In this document: positions 52,937 to 64,000 of the stretch, piece by piece
Numbering within the stretch: the first letter of the stretch is position 1
Layout of the letters: every line of letters begins with the position of its first letter
Program-made: the position numbers and the translations under genes
Source: Solicoccozyma terricola
Taxonomy: Eukaryota; Basidiomycota; Tremellomycetes; Filobasidiales; Piskurozymaceae
Direction: 5' to 3'
Assembly (NCBI GenBank): GCA_001600875.1
Contig: BCLD01000018.1
Coordinates: 703,488 to 767,487, forward strand
Length of the DNA stretch: 64,000 nt
Notes under the pieces: generated by a model
Seen by the model: the letters and a program-made list of their open reading frames with translations, nothing else
What the model was told of the DNA's origin: nothing
Database searches by the model: none

Positions 52937-53987
52937 GGTGGTTCCATTTCTATAGGCTGTCACGTGTAAATTCAAACGCATCTGGACCTTTCGAGGCCAT
53001 GGGTGGTCATACGATCCTCCTAGATGATCATAGGATCCGCTAGGAGGAAACAGAGGACTTGATGGGTATTTAGATTCTAAGAGACAGCTCGAATTCGTCA
53101 CATATTAGGGGTACTGAACGAAACTATGATCCCCTAGGATATACATGCATTAAACTAAGAAAGACCCTATCTGAGCCAATAGTCGCAGTTGCTATTGCCC
53201 TTACATCGTCTGAGCCGTCCATAATATACCCCTAGTCATATTCATTTACCTGTTGGCCGCATCAGAACCCAGAGGGACATAGCAACGGCTGCTTGGGCAA
53301 AGATACGTTTTGGACATATATCCACCGTCATTTTTACTTCGGAAGATAAATTAAATGCGCAATACGTGTCAAGTGGGTGTTGTTGCAGCGTCTACCATGG
53401 AATGTATGCAAGTCCCATCCGCAAACGGTGTGAGTGGCCACTTTCGCCATCATGACTCAAAATTATGTGGTTAAGGTGGGTTCTAGTATCGACCATGGCA
53501 ACACCATATCAGCTACTGAGACAAGAGATCCAGCTTCTCTACTGTGAACACTCTTTGAGGGCGTCCAGAGTGGCAAGCCAGGCAAATTTGCTAACGATAT
53601 CAAGAGGGACGCCCGCTGATCATGCACATGGGCATATAGATTTCTGTATACGTATGTCGCTGCTCTCACGCCTCAGGATCGCCAAGTACTGCAGCGACTG
53701 AGGCTATCGGCTGGCAGTGGGGGTGAGCCGGTGGCGGCGGTGGCGGTGGTGGCGGCGGTGTGAGTGGCGGCGGTGGCGACGGTGGCGACGGTGGCGGATC
53801 CAAAATCTTGGCAGAAAGCGGTGGGCCTCCCAAGATATTATTGGGCAAAAAAGCGGTGGGGCTGCTCTGGGGAACGGCGCGGCATCCGTGGGGTGGATGA
53901 GTATATTACACCTCGAGACACACATACGATGCCAAACCATTCCCCCTCTGGACAAACCCCTGTCCTAGCCAATAACTCCATTACGCC
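52937..53987. promoter_or_regulatory. Upstream region of the cluster MFS gene
   Basis: About 1 kb between the FAH-family gene and the MFS transporter. The first 700 bases are AT-richer and hold nothing I can identify. From 53731 to 53797 there are five copies of GTGGCGG (starting 53731, 53740, 53749, 53764, 53791) and two GTGGCGA variants, the same motif as in the hydroxylase/dioxygenase promoter. Short open frames through this repeat read as Arg/Trp or Ala/Thr/Val low complexity and are not real genes. Confidence 0.5.
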
Positions 53988-55861
53988 ATGCAAGCCATCA
54001 ACCACCACCCAACCGGAGATGTTGATATGATACCAGGAACCGAGGTGATGCTGGAAAGCACACATCCTGATGAGATCGAGTGAGTCTTATTTCGCCGCCT
54101 TGGTATCCCCTGGAGCCCCGCTCAACCGTCGATCCGCTGCTTTTAGACTCGTGCCAAAGCCTGCAGCGTCGCCCCTCGATCCACTGAACTGGTCGACAAT
54201 GTGGAAGGGTGAGTGGATCATACGCAACATCTGTAGACAACGGCTAAGTAGTCACCAACCCCGATGTACCAGTCATTGCGGTCACCACCCAGTCCTTGTT
54301 CTGCTTTGTCAGTGTCATGTGCGCACTGTCTTTGTCGCCCATGTCACCCCTCGTCGGAGCAGAGTTCGACGTCAACCAAACTCAGCTGGGACTCCTGACA
54401 GGTGCATGTGTCCTCACACTGGGCTACTCCAACTTTATAATCGTTCCATTTTGCAACATCTTTGGTCGACGAGGTACCTCCTTAATCTTTGCACTGTTGA
54501 CCATTGGCTCCACCATCTGGCAAGCCATGGCGCAATCTTACAACAGTCTTATGGGTGCTCGTGTTTTGAACGGCTTCGCCACCGCCACTACCGAAGCTTT
54601 GATGATGCAGGTCGTTGCAGATATGTTCTTCCTTCACGAGCGAGGGTTCTGGACGGGTGTCTACTTGTGAGCAACGTGGGGCATCTCAAAAGAGTCTGTA
54701 CTGACCTAGCTTACACATACAGCTCGAGCTACTTTATGGGCCTCTTCATCGGACCCGTCATTGCTGGCAACATTTCAGTCAAGTGAGTACTCTCCCGCTT
54801 TCTCGCTGTGTGAAGGTGACCAACTCAGCTGTCCCCTCTACAGGTACGGCTGGCGCAGTTTCTTCTGGTTATCAACTGGCCTATCAGGCTTGTGCTTCCT
54901 CTTGCTTTTCTTTGTCTTTCCAGAGACCAAGTTCAGGGGTGCGGTCGTCCGCGGCGACGGCGACGTCTCTCCGCCATCCCTCGACGACAGCAAGGAGACA
55001 CCTGATCACCTCGAAAATACTTTCCCATCGGCCGTCGAGGTTGAGATGCAACCCAAGGTCGAAAGCCAATTCCACGACCACCGAGCGTATCTGGGAGTCG
55101 GCAAACCTACCAGATCCCAATTTAAACTCATCCAGAGACCGGACGCCCACTGGAAGTCGTTCTTGATCCGGGATATCATTGCGCCAATCCGTTGCTTCGT
55201 CCTTCCTATCGTTTTCTGGGCCGGACTGATGCTGGCGGGACCTGCAAACAACCTGTTGCTGTTCAACATGACTCTTGCGATAACCCTAGGCGCACCGCCA
55301 TACAACTGGAATGGCTCGCAGATTGGATACGCTAATTTCGCCTTTGTCGTCGGCGGTATCATTGGGCTTCTGACTGCAGGACGCCTGTCTGACTGGATTG
55401 CTGCTCGTGCTACTAGGAGGAACGGAGGGATTCGTGAAGCCGAGATGCGACTTCCAGCCCTCATCCCATTTGTCATCCTGTCAGCCTTGGGTCTCGTCAT
55501 CGGGGGTGTTGGCTTTACTTATCACTGGCCGTGGGCAGTCGTGGTGATCGTCGGATACGGCGGTACTGGACTCAGTGTGACATCCGTCCCCACGATTGCA
55601 ATCGCCTACGCAATCGACTGCTACAAGCCTATCTCCGGTGAGATCATGGTCGTGGCCACAGTGCTGAAGAATACCTGTGGGTTTGTCATGAGCTACTGGG
55701 TATTTACGGAGGCGGCCAAAGGAGGAATGATCAGGCCGACAATGATCCAGTTTGCGCTCACGATGGGGCCGGCCCTGCTCACCATCCCAATCTACTTTTA
55801 TGGCAAGAGTCTGAGAAGACTGACACGCAACTCTCCGTGGCATACGATGAACGAGATCTAA
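53988..55861 (+). CDS. MFS transporter of the aromatic cluster
   Basis: Major facilitator superfamily transporter, likely 12 membrane helices, about 550 residues. The start ATG 53988 (MQAINHHPTGDVDM) leads through a first intron into PLDPLNWSTMWK, a motif typical of fungal drug:H+ and small-acid MFS proteins just before helix 1. The first half has ALSLSPMSPLVGAEF and the loop NIFGRRGTSLIFALL (motif A-like). After a long acidic cytosolic loop the second half runs from RDIIAPIRCFVLPIVFWAG to FALTMGPALLTIPIYFYGKS. Three introns precede the long last exon. Its place at the end of a regulator/hydroxylase/dioxygenase/FAH cluster suggests uptake (or efflux) of the aromatic substrate; that is inference from position. 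Confidence 0.9.
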
Positions 55862-56552
55862 ATTTGCGAGGATGGGTGTGTGTGGTGGGGAAATGGGTGT
55901 ACCAGTGAAGGACTTGTATTTCCGTACAATGCTATGATTACACATTTGATTCTGTTTCGCCACTGGTGAGCGGGTGGAGAGGCGGCCAGGTTGTAAGGAA
56001 TGCAACTGCAAAGTAACATTCATTAACCGGACCTCCTACCACTAGGGCAAAAGGTCACAATTCTTGAGGAGATAGCGAAGGTGGACCCAGTCGCAGGGTG
56101 CGATCGATCGTGGAGAGTCTTGTAGATGCATCAGATACGCCCGACCGAACAATGGAGCATTCTGAAGTAGCTACGCTGTCAAGCAGGCTGATTTAGGAAT
56201 ATCAACAACTCAAACAACGGGATCAGTGGGGCTGAAACGCGGTTCTCGGCGACTCTTTGGGATCGTTGTCATCGTTTCACACCCCGGATACTTTTGCGAA
56301 TCCTGCTGGTTATTCAGAATGACCTGTGGATTCGGTGCGTGATTCGCAGTGGCGAAATGAACTTGCCAAAAGGGCCACCCTAGGCCACCACGAAATCGAC
56401 AGACATATGATGCTGATGAAATAACAATGCCATGTACGCATTGGGTCTGCCTAGTGGATACATAAATTACGAAACATCAATGCAAGTCGATACAGTTCAC
56501 CCAACCTCTATGCACCGCAACAAACGCGGGGGGGGGGGGCATGATTTCCCTC
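55862..56552. other. Convergent intergenic region
   Basis: About 690 bases between the convergent MFS and Frag1/DRAM/Sfk1 genes. I see no gene. A G run (56529-56539) lies near the end of the 3'UTR of the latter. Confidence 0.5.
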
Positions 56553-58182
56553 TCATACCTGCCTCATCAATCCAGCGTCCGAATTCTGCGTTGTACTTTG
56601 CCTTCCAGCGTCGCTATTTTCATAAACCACACCGCCGTTAACGACTGGTGCATCTGGGGGAAGAGCGTGTCCATCTTGACCACGCCAAATTTCTTCACTA
56701 CCATCGAAATTGAAAGCTCGACGACCGGTGAAATCATGTTCACTGTGTGGTGCGTGTTTTTCTTGCCATCTTGCGAGACGACGCATGTAACGAGGGGATG
56801 ATTTACCAGCCGGCCAGAGGTCCATGATTAGACTGAAATAGTAGAACACGAGGACGAAGGCGACTGGGGGTGGGGGGTGGGGAGGACGTCAACGAATGTT
56901 ACACCGGGAACTTCTTTTTCCAAACCACGCCCGCGTGACACTTACCAGCCCATTCAAGAGCGCCACTAACGTTTGAATAATAATCACAATAACTATTCAG
57001 CGGATCGACATCACATCCATGCTTTGATGAACTGCTGAGCCAGAGAGTGACGATGAATGCTATTGCGAGAACGATGGCGACGAAGACGACTACGAGTTTG
57101 AATACACTGTTTCGGAGGAGGTGGGCTCTGTCGGGGTGACCGTGACGTAGTGACCACTGAGGGGGTTGGGGGGTATCAGTCCGGTGAGCCGTATCGAGGG
57201 GGGGGGGGGGGGGAACCAGAGCGGACTCACGACTTCTCCACTTTGGAAAGCTGCAGAGACCGCTGTACCAACGACGAAAATACCGACTCCGATATAATGA
57301 TGCGTACTATGATTGAATGCGTCCTCCTGGAAAAATGCCACAAACGAGAAAAGTGGGGGGATTGTTAGTTGTTGGACCTTGACCTCGTATCGTATCGTTT
57401 CGCTGGCAGAAGCCAGAAGAATATCGCTCGGTATGCTCGCATGAGACGATATCCTGACGCTCAGGGATAGAATGCTCGCTTCTATAGCGAATTCTTCGCC
57501 TGACGCTAGGGATAAAACGCTCCACTTTGCTCGGAATGCCTCGCCTGACGTTCCGCTCGCTGGTCGTTCGCCTCGCGCTCGCGCTCGCTCTCTTCACTCG
57601 ACACTCACCACAGACAACAAAAGTAAACCTGCCATAGCCACCACCGAAAACAAAATAGCCGTTCCATCGAAAAATTCTTCTCTTTTCCTCAAATCACCTG
57701 GAATCCTATCCACACCTCTCAACCACCTTTCAGCGAACATGGTTGATATGTAAAAGAATGCAAGGATCGCATTCATTACGATGAAGAATGTTTTGTGGAC
57801 TGCAGCTACGTCGCTGATGTAGACGATTTTGGAACCTTCGTCGGGTTTGTATTGAGGTTTACCAGCTCGNGCCCNGNGNGCCNNCNGNNGGNGNGNGGGG
57901 NGNNGGGGGGGGGGGGGGGGAGCGACATGATGTTCAGCGTGGGCGTTCGATGTATATTCTTTCCCCCCCCCCGCTCCCCCCCCTTGCAAAACTCACAGTC
58001 AACAAATTCGCCAACCATACCAAGGTAGCAATGATAGGTAACCAAACATACGGTCCGAAGAATATATGAGAAGTAAGAGTTCGAGTATTTAGGTAGATTG
58101 GTTTCCGTGGTAATTTTTCAGTGGTCGTGGTCATTTCTGCACCGGCGACGACTGTCTCTTGAGAGTTACTTCTACCGAACAT
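56553..58182 (-). CDS. Frag1/DRAM/Sfk1 family membrane protein
   Basis: A multi-span membrane protein of the Frag1/DRAM/Sfk1 family, whose members help set plasma-membrane lipid organisation or act in autophagy. ATG 58182 starts MFGRSNSQETVVAG. Helices visible are HIFFGPYVWLPIIATLVW, FFIVMNAILAFFYISTMF, AILFSVVAMAGLLLLSV, HHYIGVGIFVVGTAVSAAF and VFKLVVVFVAIVLAIAFIVT. Between the first two comes the family-like GSKIVYISDVAAVHKTFF, and FAERWLR follows the second. The C-terminus is hydrophilic, ending DAGLMRQV. Introns are long for this window: one holds a G run, a C run and many Ns (about 57867-57985), another holds CCTGACGCT repeats (57450-57550). The first intron borders are uncertain because of the Ns. 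The yeast member is Sfk1; I do not claim strict orthology. Confidence 0.75.
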
Positions 58183-59326
58183 GGTGTGTGACGGAAGAGT
58201 GTTAGACGAATGAATGTGTTCCAAGATGGGGGAACCCGCAAACTACAATCTAAACTGTCCTTTGGATATATACCACCACCACCCCAGCCCACCACCTCCG
58301 ACCAACTCCACACCACTGATGACCAAACAACTTTGGAAAAAATCAGTGTAATCGGCCGACGTCACCGGTATTGAAATTCATTCCCGATCTCCGGAAACAC
58401 GTGACACCGCGTCATCGGGGGTGATGGTGGCGAATATGGGGGAGGAAGGGGGAGGGAGGGGGAGGGTGGCGGAGATCGGGGGAGATCGGGGCACGTGATC
58501 CAGAGAGAGAACGGAGGGAGTGACTAAGAGGACTAGGGATAGCGATCACTTGCTCCATTCAATAGGAGACCTGAATAGGAGAAAATATATAAAACACGGA
58601 AAACACGGAAACAACAGGGCCAAATCAATCCACGTCCTTTTTTAGGCTCCTTTTTTTTCAATTTCCCCCCCGCCGCCACCCCGGCACCCCGGCTGCGCAT
58701 TTCCTGACCTTTTTTTTTTTTGTTGGTTTTTGTGCAAGCCCTATCGGCCCCTGACGTCCCCGTCCCTACCAGCCCCCGTCCTTCCTCTTTTTGNCCCTGC
58801 TGCCGACGAATATCTTCTCGCTTCCTGCCCAGTCTGCCGGTCGGGCANTTCCCCCCCACCCCCTTTTCTCATTTCCTGATCTCTATGGGTGGGTAACTAA
58901 AACCCAGACGTTACCTCCCCCTGGCGCCCCCCGGGTCGCTGCGCCACATACGGTCACCCGGGTCCAACCTCTCAGGTGCTGTTCAAATTTGTTCCCCCCC
59001 CTGGGTCTCCCGAATGGGGCATGGCATGATATCGTTACCCGTAGATCGTCCCGTTTTTTTCTCTCTCATCTCCCTGAACACGCGAAGTTCAGCGGAAGGC
59101 AAAGTAGCTACTGCATTCCACGGATCGTGACGAACGAGCGAAAGCCGCTGGTTTGTCTTCCAGCCTCGTGGCTGCGCCAGATAGAAGGGTACAGCCCCCA
59201 GCAGCGCGGTCAGGTTGTGAGCGGCGCTTCAAGGGCCTGACTGATCCTCTGTATAACTTGACTGCCAGGGAGCGAGCGAATTTCTTGTTTGCTTTTCTTG
59301 CTCAGGGCTTCGCCAACCTCTCAGAC
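58183..59326. other. Divergent intergenic region, repeat-rich
   Basis: About 1.1 kb between the Frag1/DRAM/Sfk1 gene and the SGNH-like gene. It contains GGGGGAGG and GGTGGCGG-type sequence (58440-58500), T and C runs, and two Ns (58794, 58849). No gene is supported; open frames here are short and without recognised domains. Confidence 0.5.
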
Positions 59327-61205
59327 ATGTCCGCGCTTCNNGGCTGGTCCTCTTTCAAGTATCAGCTGCTCGATGCGAATGCAAGGCCCAGAACCGTTTC
59401 CCGACGTCTCATCTCCTTGGCTGTCTTTGCTTCGCTCCTCTTCATCTCAATAGCAAGCTTGCATGTCACCAGCAACGCGTTAGGAGCAATTATGGCGGCT
59501 GGCAAGGAGAGAACTCGGTGCCTGATCGGATGGCCCTACTATCCACTCATGGTACGAGATTTGTTGGACGAAGAGATGGTGGTCAGAAGCACAGGACTGA
59601 GTTTGTTGAACGTAGTAGACAAGAAGTTTGGTGAGTTTGATCGACCGTGTTTCGCTCTGTGCCTTGTATTGATTTGTAATTCCAGGTCCTTGGTCAATGA
59701 CCCTTCCAACAGGATCAATTTACGCTCACACTGATTTCCTTCTCACCATCACCTGCGAATCCTCAGCACTGTCCGATAACCTCTGCCCGCCGACCTGGTA
59801 TGTACACCTTCGCGGACCCATCGCCCACACGCTACCATACAACTCCGCCCTTTTCCTCCACGACCACGAAAGTGGGATCACCACCGCGAAAATCAACATT
59901 CCTCAGCCAGGCTTCTACGAGCTCTGGGTCTGGCCGGAGTGGGGAGACCCTGNTGATTGCCCGATGGATCAGTCAAGTGGTCTGGAAGCCGCTAGGCCAG
60001 CCGTGGTAGGCAGCGGTGAGATTCTGGTTCATGTGCAGAGACCACGTGGCCATCGCGGCGTAGGAGTGGACGACGANGAGGAAAAGATTGGTTATGGAGC
60101 ANCCTACCACGCGGAGATCGACCACTTAAGGGAGTGTACTGTCTCGGATTATGAGGGTCGGACGGCGGCGCATGGGCGATGGATCAGCTTAGCACATGTA
60201 AGGGACAAATACAGGTCGCTTGAATGGGTCAGGAGTCATCTGGAAAGGAGTGGTGAGTTTCGGGGACCGAAGATGAGATGCAGCGTACTGACATACCCAA
60301 TCTCCCTGCTCGCTAGCATTTGACAACCACTCTGTCTACCCCACCGACTACGTCTTCGTCCCTTACAGATGCAAACGTTCGAGCGTGTCCTACCGGCGAT
60401 TCATGGAAATGGTTCCCACTGCCAAACACGTTGTGTACATTGGTGACTCAATCCTACGCACTTTCTTCTGTGGCCACGTCTATCCTGAGCTTCACGACGG
60501 ACGCATCGATGGGGATTGCCGCTACTCGGAGGATATCGGAGGTTATCACTACTCGTCCAAGTCGTTCAACGTGACCACAGCAGCAGGAGCGCCCGTCCGG
60601 TTTTCGCAACGATTCATCCAGGGCCAACCACAGTCAGCGGTCGAGCGAATACGAGAACTGGTGGACTTGTACCCCGATGAGCCGGTCACGCACATAGTCA
60701 CCAATGTGGGGCTGTGGCTGGCGAGAAACAACAGGGATGATTACACAGGCAGTGTCTTGTTCCTGCTTGAGACGCTGGCCAACACCTTTGGGGAACGAGT
60801 CCACATCANTTGGTTGGACACGGTGTCAACCTCGCCCGGGGTGTACAGGACTTGAAGAGGGCGAAATCAAGGTATCACGGAGACTGGGCAAGAGACGCTA
60901 TCAACGATTTGAGGGAGAGGCGACCCGGCGTGAGGATCAACCAGGTCGATGCTTATCGACTGTCAGATTCCAGACCAGAAACGTCTTGGGATGGCAGGTG
61001 AGTGGTACTGGTCTTCCCTTTCTTTAAGAAGGTCCTCAAGTCCTATTTTCGCTACAGACACTACGTCAGCGAGGGCTTTACAGTACCGCCTCAAAGACAA
61101 TTCGTGGGTGACGCCGACACGGCCTACANGGAGTGGGTATGGGGAGCATGGTACGCGTGGTATCTGGAAGACTTGACTACGGAAGCCCTGCGAATTGGAT
61201 CATAG
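59327..61205 (+). CDS. Membrane-anchored SGNH/PC-esterase-like protein
   Basis: The first exon (ATG 59327) carries one membrane helix (LISLAVFASLLFISIASLHV, about residues 28-47), so the rest is probably lumenal or outside. A beta-rich region follows (FLLTITCESSA; KINIPQPGFYELWVWPEW). The catalytic part has VVYIGDSILRTFF, the GDS motif of SGNH hydrolases, and a DGRHYV near the end, a DxxH motif whose codons are split by an intron. This layout resembles PC-esterase/acyltransferases that modify cell-wall or capsule polysaccharides. Several ambiguous bases lie in coding sequence (59340-59341, 59953, 60077, 60102, 60809, 61130). The reading frame breaks between about 60809 and 60850: sequence before and after is good but in different frames. 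This may be a sequencing error or a real frameshift. Confidence 0.7.
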
Positions 61206-61721
61206 TGCTCGATTGTCATTGAACGGAGATGCATACATGCATGTTATCTGTTGGCGAGTTGCCGAGATAGCGGGCGCTATAGGGCGGGATTTCTACTCAC
61301 TTTGACGACGCCTAACCCTAAAATAAGCCACGTCACTCCGAGCGGAACGGCCGAAACGTGTTTGCCTGCCTTCGACATCGACCACCACCACATCGACCCT
61401 CAGACATGACTACATGGTTGGCATAGCCCATGATGGGGAGCAAAACCCGAGTCAAGAAACCATCCCCAACGCCATCATCTAGGATGATCTCAGGNCTGAC
61501 GATCGTACCAGNCGTGTGTCATTCCTGAACCAGCTCGATAAAACGACGAAAATCGGTATCTGTNTCTTTCTCAACAATATTTTGTAGCACAGAGGGTCTG
61601 TCCGTTTTTGCCAATACAGTTCCTATTCATCATTTGCTTACCCCTGACTCCTTTCCGTAGACTGCTTAGGGTCACTATATTACACGAAAGTATATTACTG
61701 TCCTACTTGATCATCTTGCGT
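61206..61721. other. Convergent intergenic region
   Basis: About 500 bases between the stop codons of the SGNH-like gene and the deacetylase. Three Ns (61495, 61512, 61564) are present. No gene is supported. Confidence 0.5.
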
Positions 61722-64000
61722 TTAGCATACCCAAGTGCTGTCACGTGTGCCCGGAGGTCCGAGAATACTACGAGACAGGCGTCAATCTTGTCATGTACTG
61801 CTAGCTTCTCTTGATTTTGATTCCACAGTTTGCTCACATGTATGGCGAATCTGCATCACTGCCCAAGCACGTGTCTACGGTTACGAGCTGGTAACCGGCG
61901 CTCTGCAACTTGCTCACACCATATGGAACGACTTGGGCTACGGCTGTACCAGGAGCACGGAAAAGTTCAAGGGTAAATCAGAAATGTGCAACGCGAACAG
62001 CGAAGGCTCGCTGGAATTTATGTGGAGACAATGCCATCACTTACTGGATTGCAAAGTTGAGTGGTCGAGCACGATGTGTGGATTGGGGAAACTGGCGGCG
62101 GCAGTGTCGTAAACCCCTTCAGAAGTCTGTACAGCAGCGGCTGTTGGGGCAAGAGAGTTTGTCAGCTAGATCCGTAACAAGTTCCGATACGACTGCATGC
62201 ACGGGTGGAACAAGTACAGTCCCCAATGTCATCGCTCCAGAGGAAGCTCCTTGTGTAACCTCGTTGAGCGAGGACGCTCTCGAGGAGTGCGTTGGTGCTG
62301 CCGTAGGGTGGGCGGAAGTCTAACGAGGAGGAGAAGAGGAAGAAAAGAGGGGGGAGGGGGAGGGTAGTCGTTTCATTTGCCGTCTTTACCGACTTTGCAG
62401 CCAAAACGCTTACACTTTGGCTTGATACCCAGAATCTTTGCAAACGCGGCTCGACTCTGATGAGGAATCAACAGTAACCCGTTAACACTCTCGTATAAGT
62501 ATTTAAAGGGCCGGCCTGAACGTACTGTTGAAGTTCGCTGTTGATTTGATCGGCCGTCAAGGTAGCCATGTTGAAATGGCTCCAGCTGTGGGACTGATCG
62601 AAACAAGGGGTTATGCGGGTCAGCGGCATTAGGAGGGAGACATGCGAGCGTAGGGACTTACGCCGATGGTATGACCAGCGTTGTAAATGGCGATGCTATC
62701 AAAAAAAGTGGTCATTGACTGCAGTTCTTCCGTTTTAGCAACGGAGTTGTCAAAACTCACACTTCGTCAGAATGGTCGTAAATGCACCCAGCGCCGGAAA
62801 CGCCGTTCAAAAAGAAGGTAGCCTTCCCCCCGTTCATCTCAGCCATAACCTGCTGCTCGTAGAGATAAGGGCCGTCGTCGAATGTCATGGCAACTTGACC
62901 TTGATTCTGGCAGTTGTAGACGTTGTGGAAGCCCATCGGAGGGGAATTCGGGCTGGAGTATACGTTCAGACGCCAAGCACCACCGCAGAATTCAGAGCTG
63001 TTGCCAGAGCAGGCGATTGAGCAGCCGGTGCCCGTAAAACGACCTGATACCTCATAGTTGTTATCGCAGTCTGTGTGCCATGGTAAAATGAGCGTGATTA
63101 ATCAGCAAAGGCAGATGACAGACATACAGCATTCCTGGGCATTTTCCACACCGGCAAGGACATAGTTTGCAGCCTGGCAGGCNGCTATGCAGGTTTCAAC
63201 AGTGTAAGGTGCATTGGTGGTGATGTAATTTTTGAGGGTTCGTCCTGCTGCATCACTGGTTGCAGAGCAAATGAGACCCTAGCCATGCCCAATACAACAA
63301 CAGAAGTGCAGGACTCACATATAGCAGCCAACTGACTTCCATCCACCTACACCAGGGTTTGTGATCGGAGCTGGAGGTGGTGTGGCACCAGTTGAGTACA
63401 CATTCAGACGCCAAGCACCACCACAGAATTCAGAGGTGTTGCCAACACAGGGCATTGTGCACCCGCCTGCTGCAGGGGCACCACCATTCTGGTAGTTGTT
63501 ATCGCAATCTGCAAGCATAAAGGAGAATTAGGAATCAGATAAGCTCACCAGGNGGACAGNTGGCCATGGACTTACAACACTCCTGGCCATTTTCCACACC
63601 AGCAAGGACATAGTTTGCAGCCTGGCAGGCAGCCGTGCAGGTTTCAACAGTGTAAGGTGCATTGGTGGTGATGTAAGTTTTGAGGGTTCGTGCTGCTGCA
63701 TCACTGGTTGCAGAGCAAATGAGACCTAGCCATGCCCAATACAGCAAACAGAAGATGCAGGACTCACCTATAACAGCCAACTGACTTCCATCCACCTACA
63801 CCGGGGTTTGTGACCGGGCTCACACGCGGCATCAGGACCCATCGGTCGTGGTGGACAACACTGGCGCTACCGAGCGTAACCTACACGGGGACAAGCACGA
63901 TTCAGCTTGGTATTCATGATTTGCTAGGAACAGACACGCCGTTCAAGGGCTTCTTGGCTTCCTGAAGCAGCAAATGCAGAACGAGGCCACTTACAGAGAC
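61722..64000 (-). CDS. WSC-domain polysaccharide (chitin) deacetylase, 5' partial
   Basis: The gene runs off the right edge, so signal peptide and start are not seen. Two WSC carbohydrate-binding modules come first (WKSVGCY, YVLAGVENGQEC, CDNNYQNGG, FCGGAWRLNVYS), then a NodB polysaccharide deacetylase domain. Catalytic motifs are present: MTFDDGPYLYE (Asp-Asp), GKATFFLNG, HTIGSHSWSHFNM (metal His pair), and FRPPYG, which is recovered only after splicing GTAAGC to CGTTAG near 62329. Further exons give PNPHIVLDHSTLQS and AGYQLVTVDTCLG, ending RDSTWVC at 61722. Such enzymes turn chitin into chitosan in the fungal wall. At least nine introns are implied; a few borders, such as that near 62510, are uncertain. 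Confidence 0.85.
63119..63750 (-). repeat. Tandem duplicated WSC exon-intron module, period ~448
   Basis: Sequence at about 63140-63290 recurs almost unchanged at about 63588-63738, offset 448 bases. The match covers coding exon and also the neighbouring intron sequence (TGAGACC, AGCCATGCCCAATAC). Intron identity indicates a recent duplication or gene conversion rather than selection on the protein alone. Confidence 0.8.

Noticed and set aside
53717..54030. Open frames across the GTGGCGG repeat
   Set aside because: They read as Arg/Trp or Ala/Thr/Val repeats from the triplet structure, and lie in the promoter of the MFS gene.
61308..61322. CCTAACCCTAAAA as a telomere-like repeat
   Set aside because: It occurs once only, not in tandem, between ordinary genes.

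Overview
The window is nuclear DNA from a fungus, most likely a basidiomycete of the Tremellomycetes type (inference). Nearly every gene is cut by many short introns with GTGAGT-like donors and AG acceptors. The gene set is fungal: a Whi3-type RNA-binding protein, Akr1 with ankyrin repeats plus DHHC, a fungal-type C2H2 regulator and a WSC/polysaccharide deacetylase. I saw no rRNA, tRNA, CRISPR array or intact transposon. Some assembly gaps and Ns are present, mostly beside long C or G runs.

Positions 1-29,000 hold housekeeping genes, often as divergent pairs: a Barentsz/CASC3-like exon-junction protein, a dynein light intermediate chain back to back with the palmitoyltransferase AKR1, WHI3, a membrane-anchored adhesin-like protein with collagen-like tail exons, glutamine synthetase, and the SNARE BET1 back to back with histone H2A.Z. 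Two gene-poor stretches (18.5-22.1 kb and 24.1-26.5 kb) hold simple repeats and short unassigned reading frames.

Positions 29,000-44,000 hold a very large multi-span membrane protein of unknown function, poly(A) polymerase, an aldo-keto reductase with an unusual C-terminal membrane helix, and a gene that reads as an auxin-efflux-carrier-type transporter fused in frame to a mitochondrial-carrier domain.

Positions 44,400-55,900 form what looks like a complete aromatic-degradation cluster: a two-finger C2H2 regulator, an MhpA-like FAD aromatic hydroxylase, a VOC-type ring-cleaving (extradiol) dioxygenase sharing a divergent promoter with the hydroxylase, a fumarylacetoacetate-hydrolase-family enzyme, and an MFS transporter. 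The regulator would sense the compound, the MFS protein would import it, the hydroxylase would make a catechol, the dioxygenase would open the ring, and the FAH enzyme would process the open-chain product. Meta-type ring opening is common in bacteria but unusual as a fungal cluster, so this is the main candidate for a little-described system. GTGGCGG boxes recur in the three promoter regions of the enzyme and transporter genes.

The last part (56.5-64 kb) has a Frag1/DRAM/Sfk1 membrane protein, a membrane-anchored SGNH/PC-esterase-like protein with an apparent frame break at an ambiguous base, and the 3' part of a WSC-domain polysaccharide deacetylase with recently duplicated WSC modules. The last two genes suggest cell-wall or capsule polysaccharide modification.
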